From Prevotellaceae bacterium (GTDB lineage: Bacteria; Bacteroidota; Bacteroidia; Bacteroidales; UBA932), in assembly GCA_031266015.1 (NCBI GenBank), contig JAISBU010000002.1, positions 1 to 57,196 of the forward strand: a DNA stretch of 57,196 bases, in the 5' to 3' direction. The notes beneath the pieces are model-generated. The model saw only the letters and a list, made by a program, of their open reading frames with translations, did not search any database and was not told where the DNA came from. This document shows, piece after piece, positions 25,751 to 32,794 of this stretch; the first letter of the stretch is position 1, and the number at the start of each line of letters is the position of its first letter. The translations under genes were made by a program, and so were the position numbers.

Positions 25751-26515
25751 CTACTCTACATCCTTTAGATCGCCCAATGGATAGAAGGGGAACATGTTTT
25801 CGGTCATCCACTTGTTCGAATCTACGGGTGATAGCTTCCAGCCGGAGCTGCAGGTGGCAACAATCTCAATGAACGAGGTGCCTTTTCCTGCGTATGCTTT
25901 TTCGAATGCTTTTTTCAAGGCTTTACGTGCTTGGCGTACTGCCCCGGGCGTATGAACCGCCTGGCGGGTTACGTAGCCTGTACCGGGTAGCTGCGCCATA
26001 ATTTCCGATACCTTGAACGGGTAGCCATTTAGCTTGGGATCTCGTCCGTAAGGGGTTGTAGCAGTGGGCATTCCCAGTAAGGTGGTGGGAGCCATTTGTC
26101 CGCCCGTCATACCGTAAATGCCGTTGTTTATGAAAATAATGGTAACATTGTCACCACGGTTACAGGTATGTATAATTTCGCCTGTACCAATAGCAGCAAG
26201 GTCGCCGTCGCCCTGGTAGGCAAAGATGTGCTTGTTGGGATACAGCCTTTTAGCGGCGGTTGCCACAGCCGGAGCACGTCCGTGAGCGGCCTCTATCCAG
26301 TCAATATCAATGTAGTTGTAGAGCAACACAGAGCAGCCCACCGGTGTTATACCAATGGAGTTTTCCTGCGCATTTAAATCCTCCAAAACCTCAGCCAGTA
26401 TTTTATGCACGGTACCGTGACTGCAGCCCGGGCAGTAGTGCATGGGCGCATCGGTAAGCAGCGGGCTTTTTTTGTAGGTCAGGTTTTCGGGCTTTATGAT
26501 TTCTTCAACGGTCAT
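25751..26515 (-). CDS. korB: 2-oxoacid:ferredoxin oxidoreductase, beta (TPP-binding) subunit
   Basis: This 254-residue protein has the N-terminal cysteine motif YCPGCSHG, the TPP-binding core FAYQGDGDLAAIGTGEIIHTCNRGDNVTIIFINNGIYGMTGGQ, and a late cysteine (VATCSSG). The cysteines probably ligate a [4Fe-4S] cluster. The ATG at 26515 precedes the conserved TVEEIIKPENLTYKKSPLLTDAP start. It lies between the gamma and alpha genes in a minus-strand operon with short spacers, one of which carries a palindromic repeat (26601-26667). Confidence 0.93.
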   Translation of the reverse strand: MTVEEIIKPENLTYKKSPLLTDAPMHYCPGCSHGTVHKILAEVLEDLNAQENSIGITPVGCSVLLYNYIDIDWIEAAHGRAPAVATAAKRLYPNKHIFAYQGDGDLAAIGTGEIIHTCNRGDNVTIIFINNGIYGMTGGQMAPTTLLGMPTATTPYGRDPKLNGYPFKVSEIMAQLPGTGYVTRQAVHTPGAVRQARKALKKAFEKAYAGKGTSFIEIVATCSSGWKLSPVDSNKWMTENMFPFYPLGDLKDVE

Positions 26516-26600
26516 ATGTTTCAAATTCCAAGTTTCAACTTTAGTTGAGCTTGCGGCTCTCATGAGCTCGCTTTGCCCGGTTCAACTTTCAGGCTCTATC

Positions 26601-26667
26601 GTCATTGCGGGCTTTGATCCGCAAGTTCTTTCCCTGATTTGGAGATCCGCATCAAGTGCGGAATGAC
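26601..26667. repeat. Palindromic intergenic repeat between korB and korA
   Basis: The segment starts GTCATTGCGGGCTTTGATCC and ends in GCGGAATGAC, so its ends are inverted copies (GTCATT / AATGAC) and the interior pairs imperfectly (GATCCGC / GCGGATC type). This is the classic look of a REP-like mobile repeat. It shares its TGCGGGCTT core with the insertion in the ketosynthase gene at 7978-8050. Confidence 0.65.
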
Positions 26668-26686
26668 AACGCTACAGCAGCAGCTC

Positions 26687-27766
26687 TTATCGATTAATCA
26701 TTTTCTTGAAGGCGTCTGTAATTTCGTTGGGGGTGTAAATCATACCGCCCATGCGGCCGTAGTGCTCCACGTGCAGCTGATGGCCAACGGATAGCTTTAC
26801 ATCTTCAATCATCTGTCCGGCGCTCAACTCCACAGTCAAAATTCCTTTCAGCTGCTTTGAGCGTGCCGCCAGCTCTTTTTCCGGAAACGGATATAGCGTT
26901 ATGGGACGGAATAGCCCGGCTTTAATGCCTTCTGTACGAAGCAGCTCCATTGCCTTTTGTCCAATACGGGCGGATGTTCCGTAGGCGACAATCAGGTACT
27001 CGGCATCATCGCAAAGGGTTTCCTCGTAGCGCACTTCCTGCTCGCGAACCTTTGCGTATTTTTCAACGAGCTTTTTGTTGAAGTTTTCAAATTTCAGAGA
27101 ATCCAACTCCACCGAGGTAATGATGTGTCTGTCTCGGTTCTTTTTACCGGTAACAGCCCAGCTACCGTTGAGCTGTACTACTTCTTCGTCAGTCCAGCGC
27201 GGGCGTTGCGGCGCCAGCTCTACCTTTTCCATCATTTGCCCAATTACGCCATCGGCCAAAATCATTACCGGGTTGCGATACTTAAAGGCAAGGTCAAAGC
27301 CCAGAAAAACAAAATCATGCATTTCTTGCACAGCTGCCGGCGCCAGCACTATAAGGTGGTAGTCGCCATGACCGCCTCCTTTGGTAGCCTGAAAATAGTC
27401 TGCCTGAGAAGGCTGTATGGTTCCCAATCCGGGGCCTCCGCGTGATACGTTTACAATAAGCGCAGGCAGCTCTGCTCCGGCAAGGTACGATATACCTTCG
27501 GCCATAAGGCTGATACCGGGGCTGGAGCTGGATGTCATGCATCGCTTACCGCAAGATGCTCCGCCATAAACCATGTTGATGGATGCGGTTTCGCTCTCGG
27601 CCTGTAGCACTACCATGCCGGTAGCTTCCCACGGACGCAGCTCCATCAGCGTTTCCATTACTTCGGATTGTGGTGTAATAGGGTAGCCGAAATAGGCATC
27701 GCAACCGCTGCGTATAGCCGCTTCTGCAATGACTTCGTTACCTTTCATCAATCGTAATTCTCTCAT
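26687..27766 (-). CDS. korA: 2-oxoacid:ferredoxin oxidoreductase, alpha subunit (KorA/VorB type)
   Basis: This 359-residue protein has the pyrimidine-binding domain start EAAIRSGCDAYFGYPITPQSEVME, then AESETASINMVYGGASCGKRCMTSSSSPG and SRGGPGLGTIQPSQADYFQ. A transketolase C-terminal-like domain follows (YLIVAYGTSARIGQKA). It pairs with the beta subunit to form the catalytic core, feeding reduced ferredoxin into anaerobic metabolism or running reductively to make 2-oxoacids. An internal ATG at residue 7 (MKGNEV) is an alternative start. The ferredoxin subunit lies 59 bp upstream. Confidence 0.93.
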   Translation of the reverse strand: MRELRLMKGNEVIAEAAIRSGCDAYFGYPITPQSEVMETLMELRPWEATGMVVLQAESETASINMVYGGASCGKRCMTSSSSPGISLMAEGISYLAGAELPALIVNVSRGGPGLGTIQPSQADYFQATKGGGHGDYHLIVLAPAAVQEMHDFVFLGFDLAFKYRNPVMILADGVIGQMMEKVELAPQRPRWTDEEVVQLNGSWAVTGKKNRDRHIITSVELDSLKFENFNKKLVEKYAKVREQEVRYEETLCDDAEYLIVAYGTSARIGQKAMELLRTEGIKAGLFRPITLYPFPEKELAARSKQLKGILTVELSAGQMIEDVKLSVGHQLHVEHYGRMGGMIYTPNEITDAFKKMINR

Positions 27767-27825
27767 TTGTTCAACTTAATAATTTGTAAACCAGCGAGTT
27801 AGCAAGTGTATTTGCAAGCTGTTTC

Positions 27826-28053
27826 TTACGCTGTTTTCACTTTATAAACCGTAATCACCGTATCGGGGCATACCTGCGCACAGCTGGAACAGCCGGTGCA
27901 TGCCTCAGCATTTTGCATGTAGGCAAAGTTGTACCCTTTGCCGTTAACGTCTTTGGATAGAGCAATAACCTTTGTGGGGCAGCTCACGATGCAAACGCTG
28001 CAGCCCTTGCACTTTTCGGTATTTACTGTTATTGCTCCTCGTATTTTTGCCAT
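27826..28053 (-). CDS. korD: 2x[4Fe-4S] ferredoxin subunit of the 2-oxoacid oxidoreductase
   Basis: This 75-residue protein has two CX2CX2CX3CP motifs (CKGCSVCIVSCP and CTGCSSCAQVCP), each for a [4Fe-4S] cluster. It is the first gene of the minus-strand operon ferredoxin-alpha-beta-gamma and passes electrons from the catalytic core to soluble ferredoxin. A TAnnTTTG element lies about 65 bp upstream (28116-28123). Confidence 0.93.
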   Translation of the reverse strand: MAKIRGAITVNTEKCKGCSVCIVSCPTKVIALSKDVNGKGYNFAYMQNAEACTGCSSCAQVCPDTVITVYKVKTA

Positions 28054-28115
28054 TTAAGCGTCTTAAATTTGATTCCGTCACCGAAATTATATCCTAATGA
28101 CTTAAATTTCTAAAG

Positions 28116-28123
28116 CAAAGATA
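28116..28123 (-). promoter_or_regulatory. Bacteroidota -7 element (TATCTTTG) for the ferredoxin oxidoreductase operon
   Basis: The minus strand reads TATCTTTG here, an exact TAnnTTTG match about 65 bp before the ferredoxin ATG. I find no clear TTG -33 box at the usual distance, so the site is only moderately supported. Confidence 0.5.
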
Positions 28124-28200
28124 GCCATAAAGTCTGCTTTTGTTTCATAAATTCGTAAAAAAATACGACTTTCAAACCTGCTGCATTAGCCCAAAATGAA

Positions 28201-28236
28201 AATAGACCTGCTGTAACAAAGTACAGTAGGTCTATT
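28201..28236 (-). terminator. Terminator-like hairpin after gdhA
   Basis: Arms of 15 bp (28201-28215 and 28222-28236, AATAGACCTGCTGTA pairing with TACAGTAGGTCTATT, one G-T) enclose a 6-nt loop about 25 bp downstream of the gdhA stop. T-rich sequence follows on the minus strand. It would separate gdhA from the ferredoxin operon. Confidence 0.75.
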
Positions 28237-28261
28237 TTGTTGATATCCTGAAATGGGGCGG

Positions 28262-29602
28262 CTAAACGTAGCCTTGAGCCAGCATAGCGTTGGCTACCTT
28301 CACGAAACCTCCGATGTTGGCGCCGCGTACGTAGTCAATGTAGCCGTTTTCGGTTTTTCCGTACTTTTCGCAGGTCTTGTGAATATTGATCATAATCTCG
28401 TGTAAACGAGCGTCGACTTCCTCACGACCCCATGGCAGGCGCAGTGAGTTTTGGGTCATTTCCAAGCCGGATGTTGCCACACCTCCGGCGTTGGATGCCT
28501 TACCCGGTGCGTAAAGGATACCTGCTGTCTGGAAAGCCGCAACCGCTTCCGGAGTAGATGGCATATTTGCTCCCTCCGATACGCAAATACAACCGTTGCT
28601 TAGCAATGTCTTTGCATCGTTCTCATCCAGCTCATTCTGGGTAGCATTAGGCATAGCCACATCGCACTTTAAGCCCCAAGGACGTTGACCTTGCAGGTAC
28701 TCGCAACCGAATCTCTTAGCGTACTCAGAGATGCGTCCGCGGGTAACGTTCTTTAGTTCAAATATATAGTTGAGTTTTTCCTCGTCAATGCCATCCTTGT
28801 CATAAACGGTACCGTGAGAGTCTGACAGGCTGATAACCTTAGCGCCCATTTGGTTGCACTTTTCAACAGCGTACTGCGCCACGTTACCTGAGCCTGAAAT
28901 TGCAACTGTTTTACCTTTGATAGAGTCTTTACGGGTTTTCAGCATTTCCTCGGCAAAGTATACGGCGCCGTAGCCGGTAGCCTCCGGACGAATAAGGCTT
29001 CCGCCCCATTCGATACCCTTACCTGTAAATACTCCTGTAAACTCGTTCTTCAACCTCTTGTACTGACCATACATGAAGCCAATCTCACGGGCGCCCACGC
29101 CAATATCGCCGGCGGGAACGTCTGTGTCTGCTCCAATATGTCTAAACAACTCTGTAGTAAAACTTTGGCAGAAGCGCATTACCTCGTTGTCAGATTTTCC
29201 TTTTGGATCAAAATCCGAACCTCCCTTACCTCCACCCATAGGTAGCGTGGTAAGGCTATTTTTTAGGGTTTGCTCGAAAGCAAGGAACTTAAGCGTGCCA
29301 AGTGTTACCGATGGGTGAAAGCGAATACCGCCTTTGTAGGGGCCGATGGCGCTATTCATCTGCACGCGGTAACCACGGTTTAACTCCAGCTCGCCACGAT
29401 CGTTGATCCAAGGCACACGGAAAATAATAGCTCGCTCGGGTTCGGCCATACGTTCCAATATCTTGGCCTGCTTGTACTTCGGGTTTTCCTCAATGTAAGG
29501 AATCAGGGATTCTGCCACCTCGTGTACAGCTTGGTGGTATTCGGGTTCATTTGGACTCTTGGCCTTAACTTTTGCCATGAACTCTTCTACTCTCGGATCC
29601 AT
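28262..29602 (-). CDS. gdhA: Glutamate dehydrogenase (hexameric, NADP-type)
   Basis: This 446-residue enzyme has the usual length for bacterial hexameric GDH. The substrate-binding lysines are in GYRVQMNSAIGPYKGGIRFHP and LTTLPMGGGKGGSDFDPKGKS, the catalytic Asp in DTDVPAGDIGVG, and a Rossmann domain starts at KGKTVAISGSGNVAQYA. It interconverts 2-oxoglutarate plus ammonia with glutamate and is the main ammonia-assimilating enzyme in many Bacteroidales. NADP preference is inferred from the 50S-type family. It stands alone, with its own terminator-like hairpin and a long gene-free stretch upstream. Confidence 0.95.
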   Translation of the reverse strand: MDPRVEEFMAKVKAKSPNEPEYHQAVHEVAESLIPYIEENPKYKQAKILERMAEPERAIIFRVPWINDRGELELNRGYRVQMNSAIGPYKGGIRFHPSVTLGTLKFLAFEQTLKNSLTTLPMGGGKGGSDFDPKGKSDNEVMRFCQSFTTELFRHIGADTDVPAGDIGVGAREIGFMYGQYKRLKNEFTGVFTGKGIEWGGSLIRPEATGYGAVYFAEEMLKTRKDSIKGKTVAISGSGNVAQYAVEKCNQMGAKVISLSDSHGTVYDKDGIDEEKLNYIFELKNVTRGRISEYAKRFGCEYLQGQRPWGLKCDVAMPNATQNELDENDAKTLLSNGCICVSEGANMPSTPEAVAAFQTAGILYAPGKASNAGGVATSGLEMTQNSLRLPWGREEVDARLHEIMINIHKTCEKYGKTENGYIDYVRGANIGGFVKVANAMLAQGYV

Positions 29603-30029
29603 AGGGCGTCTTTTTGTTTATGGATGAATACTTAAAATAATTTTACGGTACAAAAGTATAAAAAGTTAGGCACATTGGTTTTATATCAATGTTAAAATTT
29701 GCATAATATTAAAGTAGGACTGAGTTTGGTCGATGTTTGAAAATGTAAGCATTTTTGTTCGTAAAAGTAGAAATTTCTAATGTAAAGCGAATTTATGATG
29801 GTAGGCCTCTTTTACTATGTTTACATTTAATTATTTGATATACAGAATTTTATATCTTATTATGATAAAAGGGTCAAATTTGTATAATGGGGTGTTTGGT
29901 TGTTTTTTGTAAGTAAAAAATATTGGTATATATTTAGTCGAAACAGCTCAAGTTTGCACTAAAGTATCATCATTGTTCATACCGGATATCCTTCGCTTTG
30001 CTCAGGATGACAACACTCGCTCAAGATAG
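29603..30029. other. AT-rich gene-free stretch upstream of gdhA
   Basis: There is no plausible coding frame. The gdhA side contains a minus-strand TACTTTTG (TAnnTTTG type) at 29651-29658 without an evident -33 box; this may be the gdhA promoter. A repeat copy related to 25074-25108 lies at 29991-30016 (CTTCGCTTTGCTCAGGATGA). Confidence 0.5.
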
Positions 30030-30254
30030 GAGATTGGCTTCGCAGAGCCTGCCCTGAGCGAAGTCGAAGGGGTCGGAATGACGAGGATTAGTGGTAAAAT
30101 AAAAAGGGAGAGGATAGGTTTGCGGCGGCTACGCCGCCGCAAACCTATCCTCTCACCTACCCCACAACGACGCCGTCATTCCGAGTAAGCCCGCGAGGTA
30201 CGAGCGGGCGCATGGAGGAACCGGAGCGAAGCGGAACTCGGCGAAGCCAATCTC
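30030..30254. repeat. Nested inverted-repeat element between gdhA and sodB
   Basis: Three concentric perfect inverted repeats are present: an outer 14-bp pair (30030-30043 with 30241-30254, GAGATTGGCTTCGC), a middle 11-bp pair (30073-30083 with 30174-30184, TCGGAATGACG), and an inner pair of 22 bp (30108-30129 with 30133-30154) around a 3-nt loop. There is no coding frame inside. The layout resembles a composite REP/MITE-type element. Confidence 0.8.
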
Positions 30255-30281
30255 TTTCCCGTTCCCCCCTTACCGCACTCT

Positions 30282-30315
30282 TTCGACAGGCTCAGGGTGA
30301 CAACGCGCACGCACG
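30282..30315. repeat. Dispersed intergenic repeat copy
   Basis: TTTCGACAGGCTCAGGGTGA followed by a CAACGCGCACGCACG tail matches the copy at 25074-25108 with few differences. The remaining sequence up to sodB (30316-30455) is AT-rich and holds no visible gene. Confidence 0.6.
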
Positions 30316-30455
30316 TCATTTGCGGGCGAAGCGAAGCAATGAACATCATTAATCACTTATCACTTATAGTTAATTAACTATTTGCATTCACTTTAGTCGA
30401 GATGTTTTTAGTAAATTAGTATAATTGTTTGTCACAATATAAAAAACTATGTATT

Positions 30456-31103
30456 ATGAGAACAACTGTCAAAGCCGCTACGCTGGTAGCCGCACTATTT
30501 TTATCATCACTAAATTTAAATGCTATGAAATTTGAGCTGACACCGCTGCCTTACGCATTAGATGCGTTGGCTCCAAAGATGGGAAAGCAAACATTAGAGC
30601 TTCACCACGGTAAGCACTTGCAAACCTATGTGAATAATTTGAACAACCTTATTCCCGGCACGCCATACGAAAATATGTCGCTGGAGGATATTATAAAGCA
30701 ATCGGAAGGGCCGGTGTTCAATAATGCGGCGCAGGTTTGGAATCATAATGTTTTTTTCCAGCAATTCTCTGCAAAACCCCAGGCTGCGCCAACCGGTGCG
30801 TTGTTGGAGGCTATCAGTAAGAGTTTCGGTTCTTTTGATGCTTTCAAAGATCAATACACCAAGGCTTGTACCGCTTTGTTCGGTTCCGGTTGGGTATGGC
30901 TGGTAAAAAATGCCGATGGTACATTGGGACTAGAGTCCTATAGTAACGCCGGAAACCCACTGAAAAAAAATCTTACCGCCTTGCTGGGATGTGATGTGTG
31001 GGAGCATGCCTACTATTTGGACTACCAAAATCGTCGTGCCGATTACATTGCCGCCTTTTGGCAGCTGGTAGATTGGAAAGTAGTTGAAGGTAGATTGAAG
31101 TAG
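30456..31103 (+). CDS. sodB: Superoxide dismutase (Fe/Mn family) with signal peptide
   Basis: This 215-residue enzyme from the ATG at 30456 has a basic-hydrophobic N-terminus (about 23 residues ending SSLNLNA) that looks like a cleavable signal peptide. The SOD domain starts at KFELTPLPYALDALAP. Metal ligands are H50, H97, D180 and H184. The block ALFGSGWVWLV and the overall pattern are FeSOD-like, but cambialistic use of Fe or Mn cannot be excluded. It converts superoxide to oxygen and peroxide; the signal peptide predicts a periplasmic or surface location, unusual for Bacteroidota SodB. A TTG start at 30429 is possible but would bury the signal. A receptor remnant abuts the stop. Confidence 0.9.
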   Translation: MRTTVKAATLVAALFLSSLNLNAMKFELTPLPYALDALAPKMGKQTLELHHGKHLQTYVNNLNNLIPGTPYENMSLEDIIKQSEGPVFNNAAQVWNHNVFFQQFSAKPQAAPTGALLEAISKSFGSFDAFKDQYTKACTALFGSGWVWLVKNADGTLGLESYSNAGNPLKKNLTALLGCDVWEHAYYLDYQNRRADYIAAFWQLVDWKVVEGRLK

Positions 31104-31725
31104 ACAATACTTTACGTTACTGGCGCCCTACGCCAACGTAGCTAACTTGCAAAACATACGTGTTGGAAATCCTAAGCTTGATCCGTCGTATACGCACAGC
31201 TTAGAGCTGGGCTACTCTGTTTTATTGCGAAAGAAAAATTCGTTCAACTTTGATTTGTACTACTCGCAAACCAATGAGATTATCCAGTACATTAGCACGC
31301 TGGGCGCTTTGACCGAGTATGTTCCCACTGCCGGTCCGGATATGGCGTACGTGACCAGCCCGCAAAATGTGGGTACAAGCCGAACTGTTGGTGCAACCTT
31401 GATTTTTAGGTACAAAGAAATAAGGAAGTTAACGGTAACAACAACGCTCAACGGAAGCTATAGCAGCATACAGGGCATTAGCGGTAACGTGCTCTATTTC
31501 AATGATTTATTTGCAGGTAGCCTTTCAGTGTCGGGTAGCTATGAGCTGTCGTACAAGATTATACTTGGCGCTACCGGACGCCTGCGCTCTCCGGTGATTA
31601 CAGCGCAGGGTGACAGGCAGAATGCCAGCACGGTGAATTTAAGCTTGCGCCGAAATTTTTTTGATAAACGGTTGACGATTACGTTGTCGGCTTACGACAT
31701 TTTTAATACCTATAAGGTAGCATGA
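31104..31725 (+). pseudogene. TonB-dependent receptor beta-barrel fragment
   Basis: The frame running on from just after the sodB stop encodes YFTLLAPYANVANLQNIRVGNP, then DPSYTHSLELGYSV and several alternating beta-strands, up to LSAYDIFNTYKVA and a stop. This is the late-barrel region of a TonB-dependent outer-membrane receptor of the DUF/OmpA-carboxypeptidase-like type. It has no plug domain, no signal peptide, no start codon of its own other than a TTG at 31147, and no C-terminal strand. It is a remnant about 205 residues long, out of perhaps 800 in a complete receptor. It was probably left behind by a rearrangement next to sodB. Confidence 0.8.
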
Positions 31726-31851
31726 ATATTCAAGGGTTAGAATATTTGAATAAGGTTGCTAAAGATATACCGGACACAAAGACACACAAAGGTAAGAAAT
31801 AGCGTGAAAACTATGGACGTTGAATGCTCATAAAGAAGTACTATTCCGGTA

Positions 31852-31898
31852 AAAAAGCGCCGTCCTCACAAAAATATTTTGTGAGGACGGCGCTTTTT
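31852..31898. terminator. Bidirectional terminator hairpin
   Basis: A perfect 22-bp inverted repeat (31852-31873 with 31877-31898; AAAAAGCGCCGTCCTCAC type arm) surrounds a 3-nt loop, with A-run and T-run ends so that either strand forms a GC stem plus U-tract. It lies 15 bp beyond the stop of the minus-strand methyltransferase and also ends plus-strand transcription from sodB. The rest of 31726-31851 holds nothing recognisable. Confidence 0.9.
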
Positions 31899-31913
31899 AC
31901 AGCATGTCGTCTG

Positions 31914-32648
31914 CTATAATGCTCTTCTTTTAAACTCAGAGCAAATAACCGCAGAGGCAATGGCTACATTTAGCGATTCCGACTTTTGCGCACTCTCTGC
32001 AAACGATGGGATGTAGAGTTTTTGTGTGATTAAGGAGGCTATTTCTTTGGAAATCCCGTTGCCTTCATTTCCCATTACTACAATGCCGCCGGTGGGTAAA
32101 GATTCCTGGTAGATATTTTTTCCCTCTAAGAAAGCTCCAAAAACAGGGATTCCCGCTTTTTGGGCAACATTCAGTTGTGCCTGAAGATCAACATAGTACA
32201 CTCGTACACGGGCAATAGCGCCCATGGTTGCCTGTACCACTTTTGGGCTGTAGCAGTCGGCCGTGTGTGTAGAGCAGAGTAAGATGGTTATGCCGAACCA
32301 ATCGCATAGGCGTATGATAGCGCCAAGATTTCCGGGATCTTGTACGTCGTCTAAGGCTAGCACGAGTGAGCTTGGCGAAAGATTGAGCTCCTCGTGGTTG
32401 GGCGTATGAAAAACCCCTAATACAGAGGATGGATTTTTCAGAAAGCTGATTTTTTTCATTTCAGCAGCTGAAATCAGCTCAGCGCTTTCAATGCCGCTTT
32501 GGATTGTGGCGTATATACTTTTAACCTTGAGCGTCCGGCTGAGGTCGGCAACCAGCTTTTCACCTTCGGCCACAAAAAGTCCCAGCTCATCTCTAAGCTT
32601 CTTTTTTTCCAGTGAGGTAATCAGGCTTATGGTGGCTTTGCTGAGCAT
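31914..32648 (-). CDS. SpoU/TrmH-family RNA 2'-O-ribose methyltransferase
   Basis: This 244-residue protein has an N-terminal substrate-binding domain (LRDELGLFVAEGEKLVADL). The knotted SPOUT domain has motif 1 LDDVQDPGNLGAIIR, motif 2 IVVMGNEGNGIS and motif 3 SLNVAIASAVICSEF. These form the SAM pocket of TrmH/RlmB-type enzymes. It methylates a ribose in rRNA or tRNA; the target is not determinable here. It is transcribed away from the BamA-like gene, with the bidirectional terminator at its 3' end. Confidence 0.9.
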   Translation of the reverse strand: MLSKATISLITSLEKKKLRDELGLFVAEGEKLVADLSRTLKVKSIYATIQSGIESAELISAAEMKKISFLKNPSSVLGVFHTPNHEELNLSPSSLVLALDDVQDPGNLGAIIRLCDWFGITILLCSTHTADCYSPKVVQATMGAIARVRVYYVDLQAQLNVAQKAGIPVFGAFLEGKNIYQESLPTGGIVVMGNEGNGISKEIASLITQKLYIPSFAESAQKSESLNVAIASAVICSEFKRRAL

Positions 32649-32733
32649 AAACTTATGATCGTAATTTGGTTGGTAAATTTTTACTGCAAACTTACTGTAA
32701 TTTTTGCTTACTGCAAAAAATGTGAGAAGCGTA

Positions 32734-32765
32734 TTGGGGTAATTTCGCCAGTATTTCTATCTTTG
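32734..32765 (+). promoter_or_regulatory. Bacteroidota promoter (TTG -33, TATCTTTG -7)
   Basis: TTG at 32734-32736 is followed after 21 bp by TATCTTTG at 32758-32765, an exact TAnnTTTG element. It predicts a transcription start near 32770, about 25 bp before the TTG start of the BamA-like gene. Confidence 0.75.
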
Positions 32766-32794
32766 TAGATTGTAATTCTCTATTTTTTCAGGAG

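Noticed and set aside
29990..30320. CRISPR array
   Set aside because: The repeats are inverted and nested, not direct and evenly spaced, and no cas genes are present.
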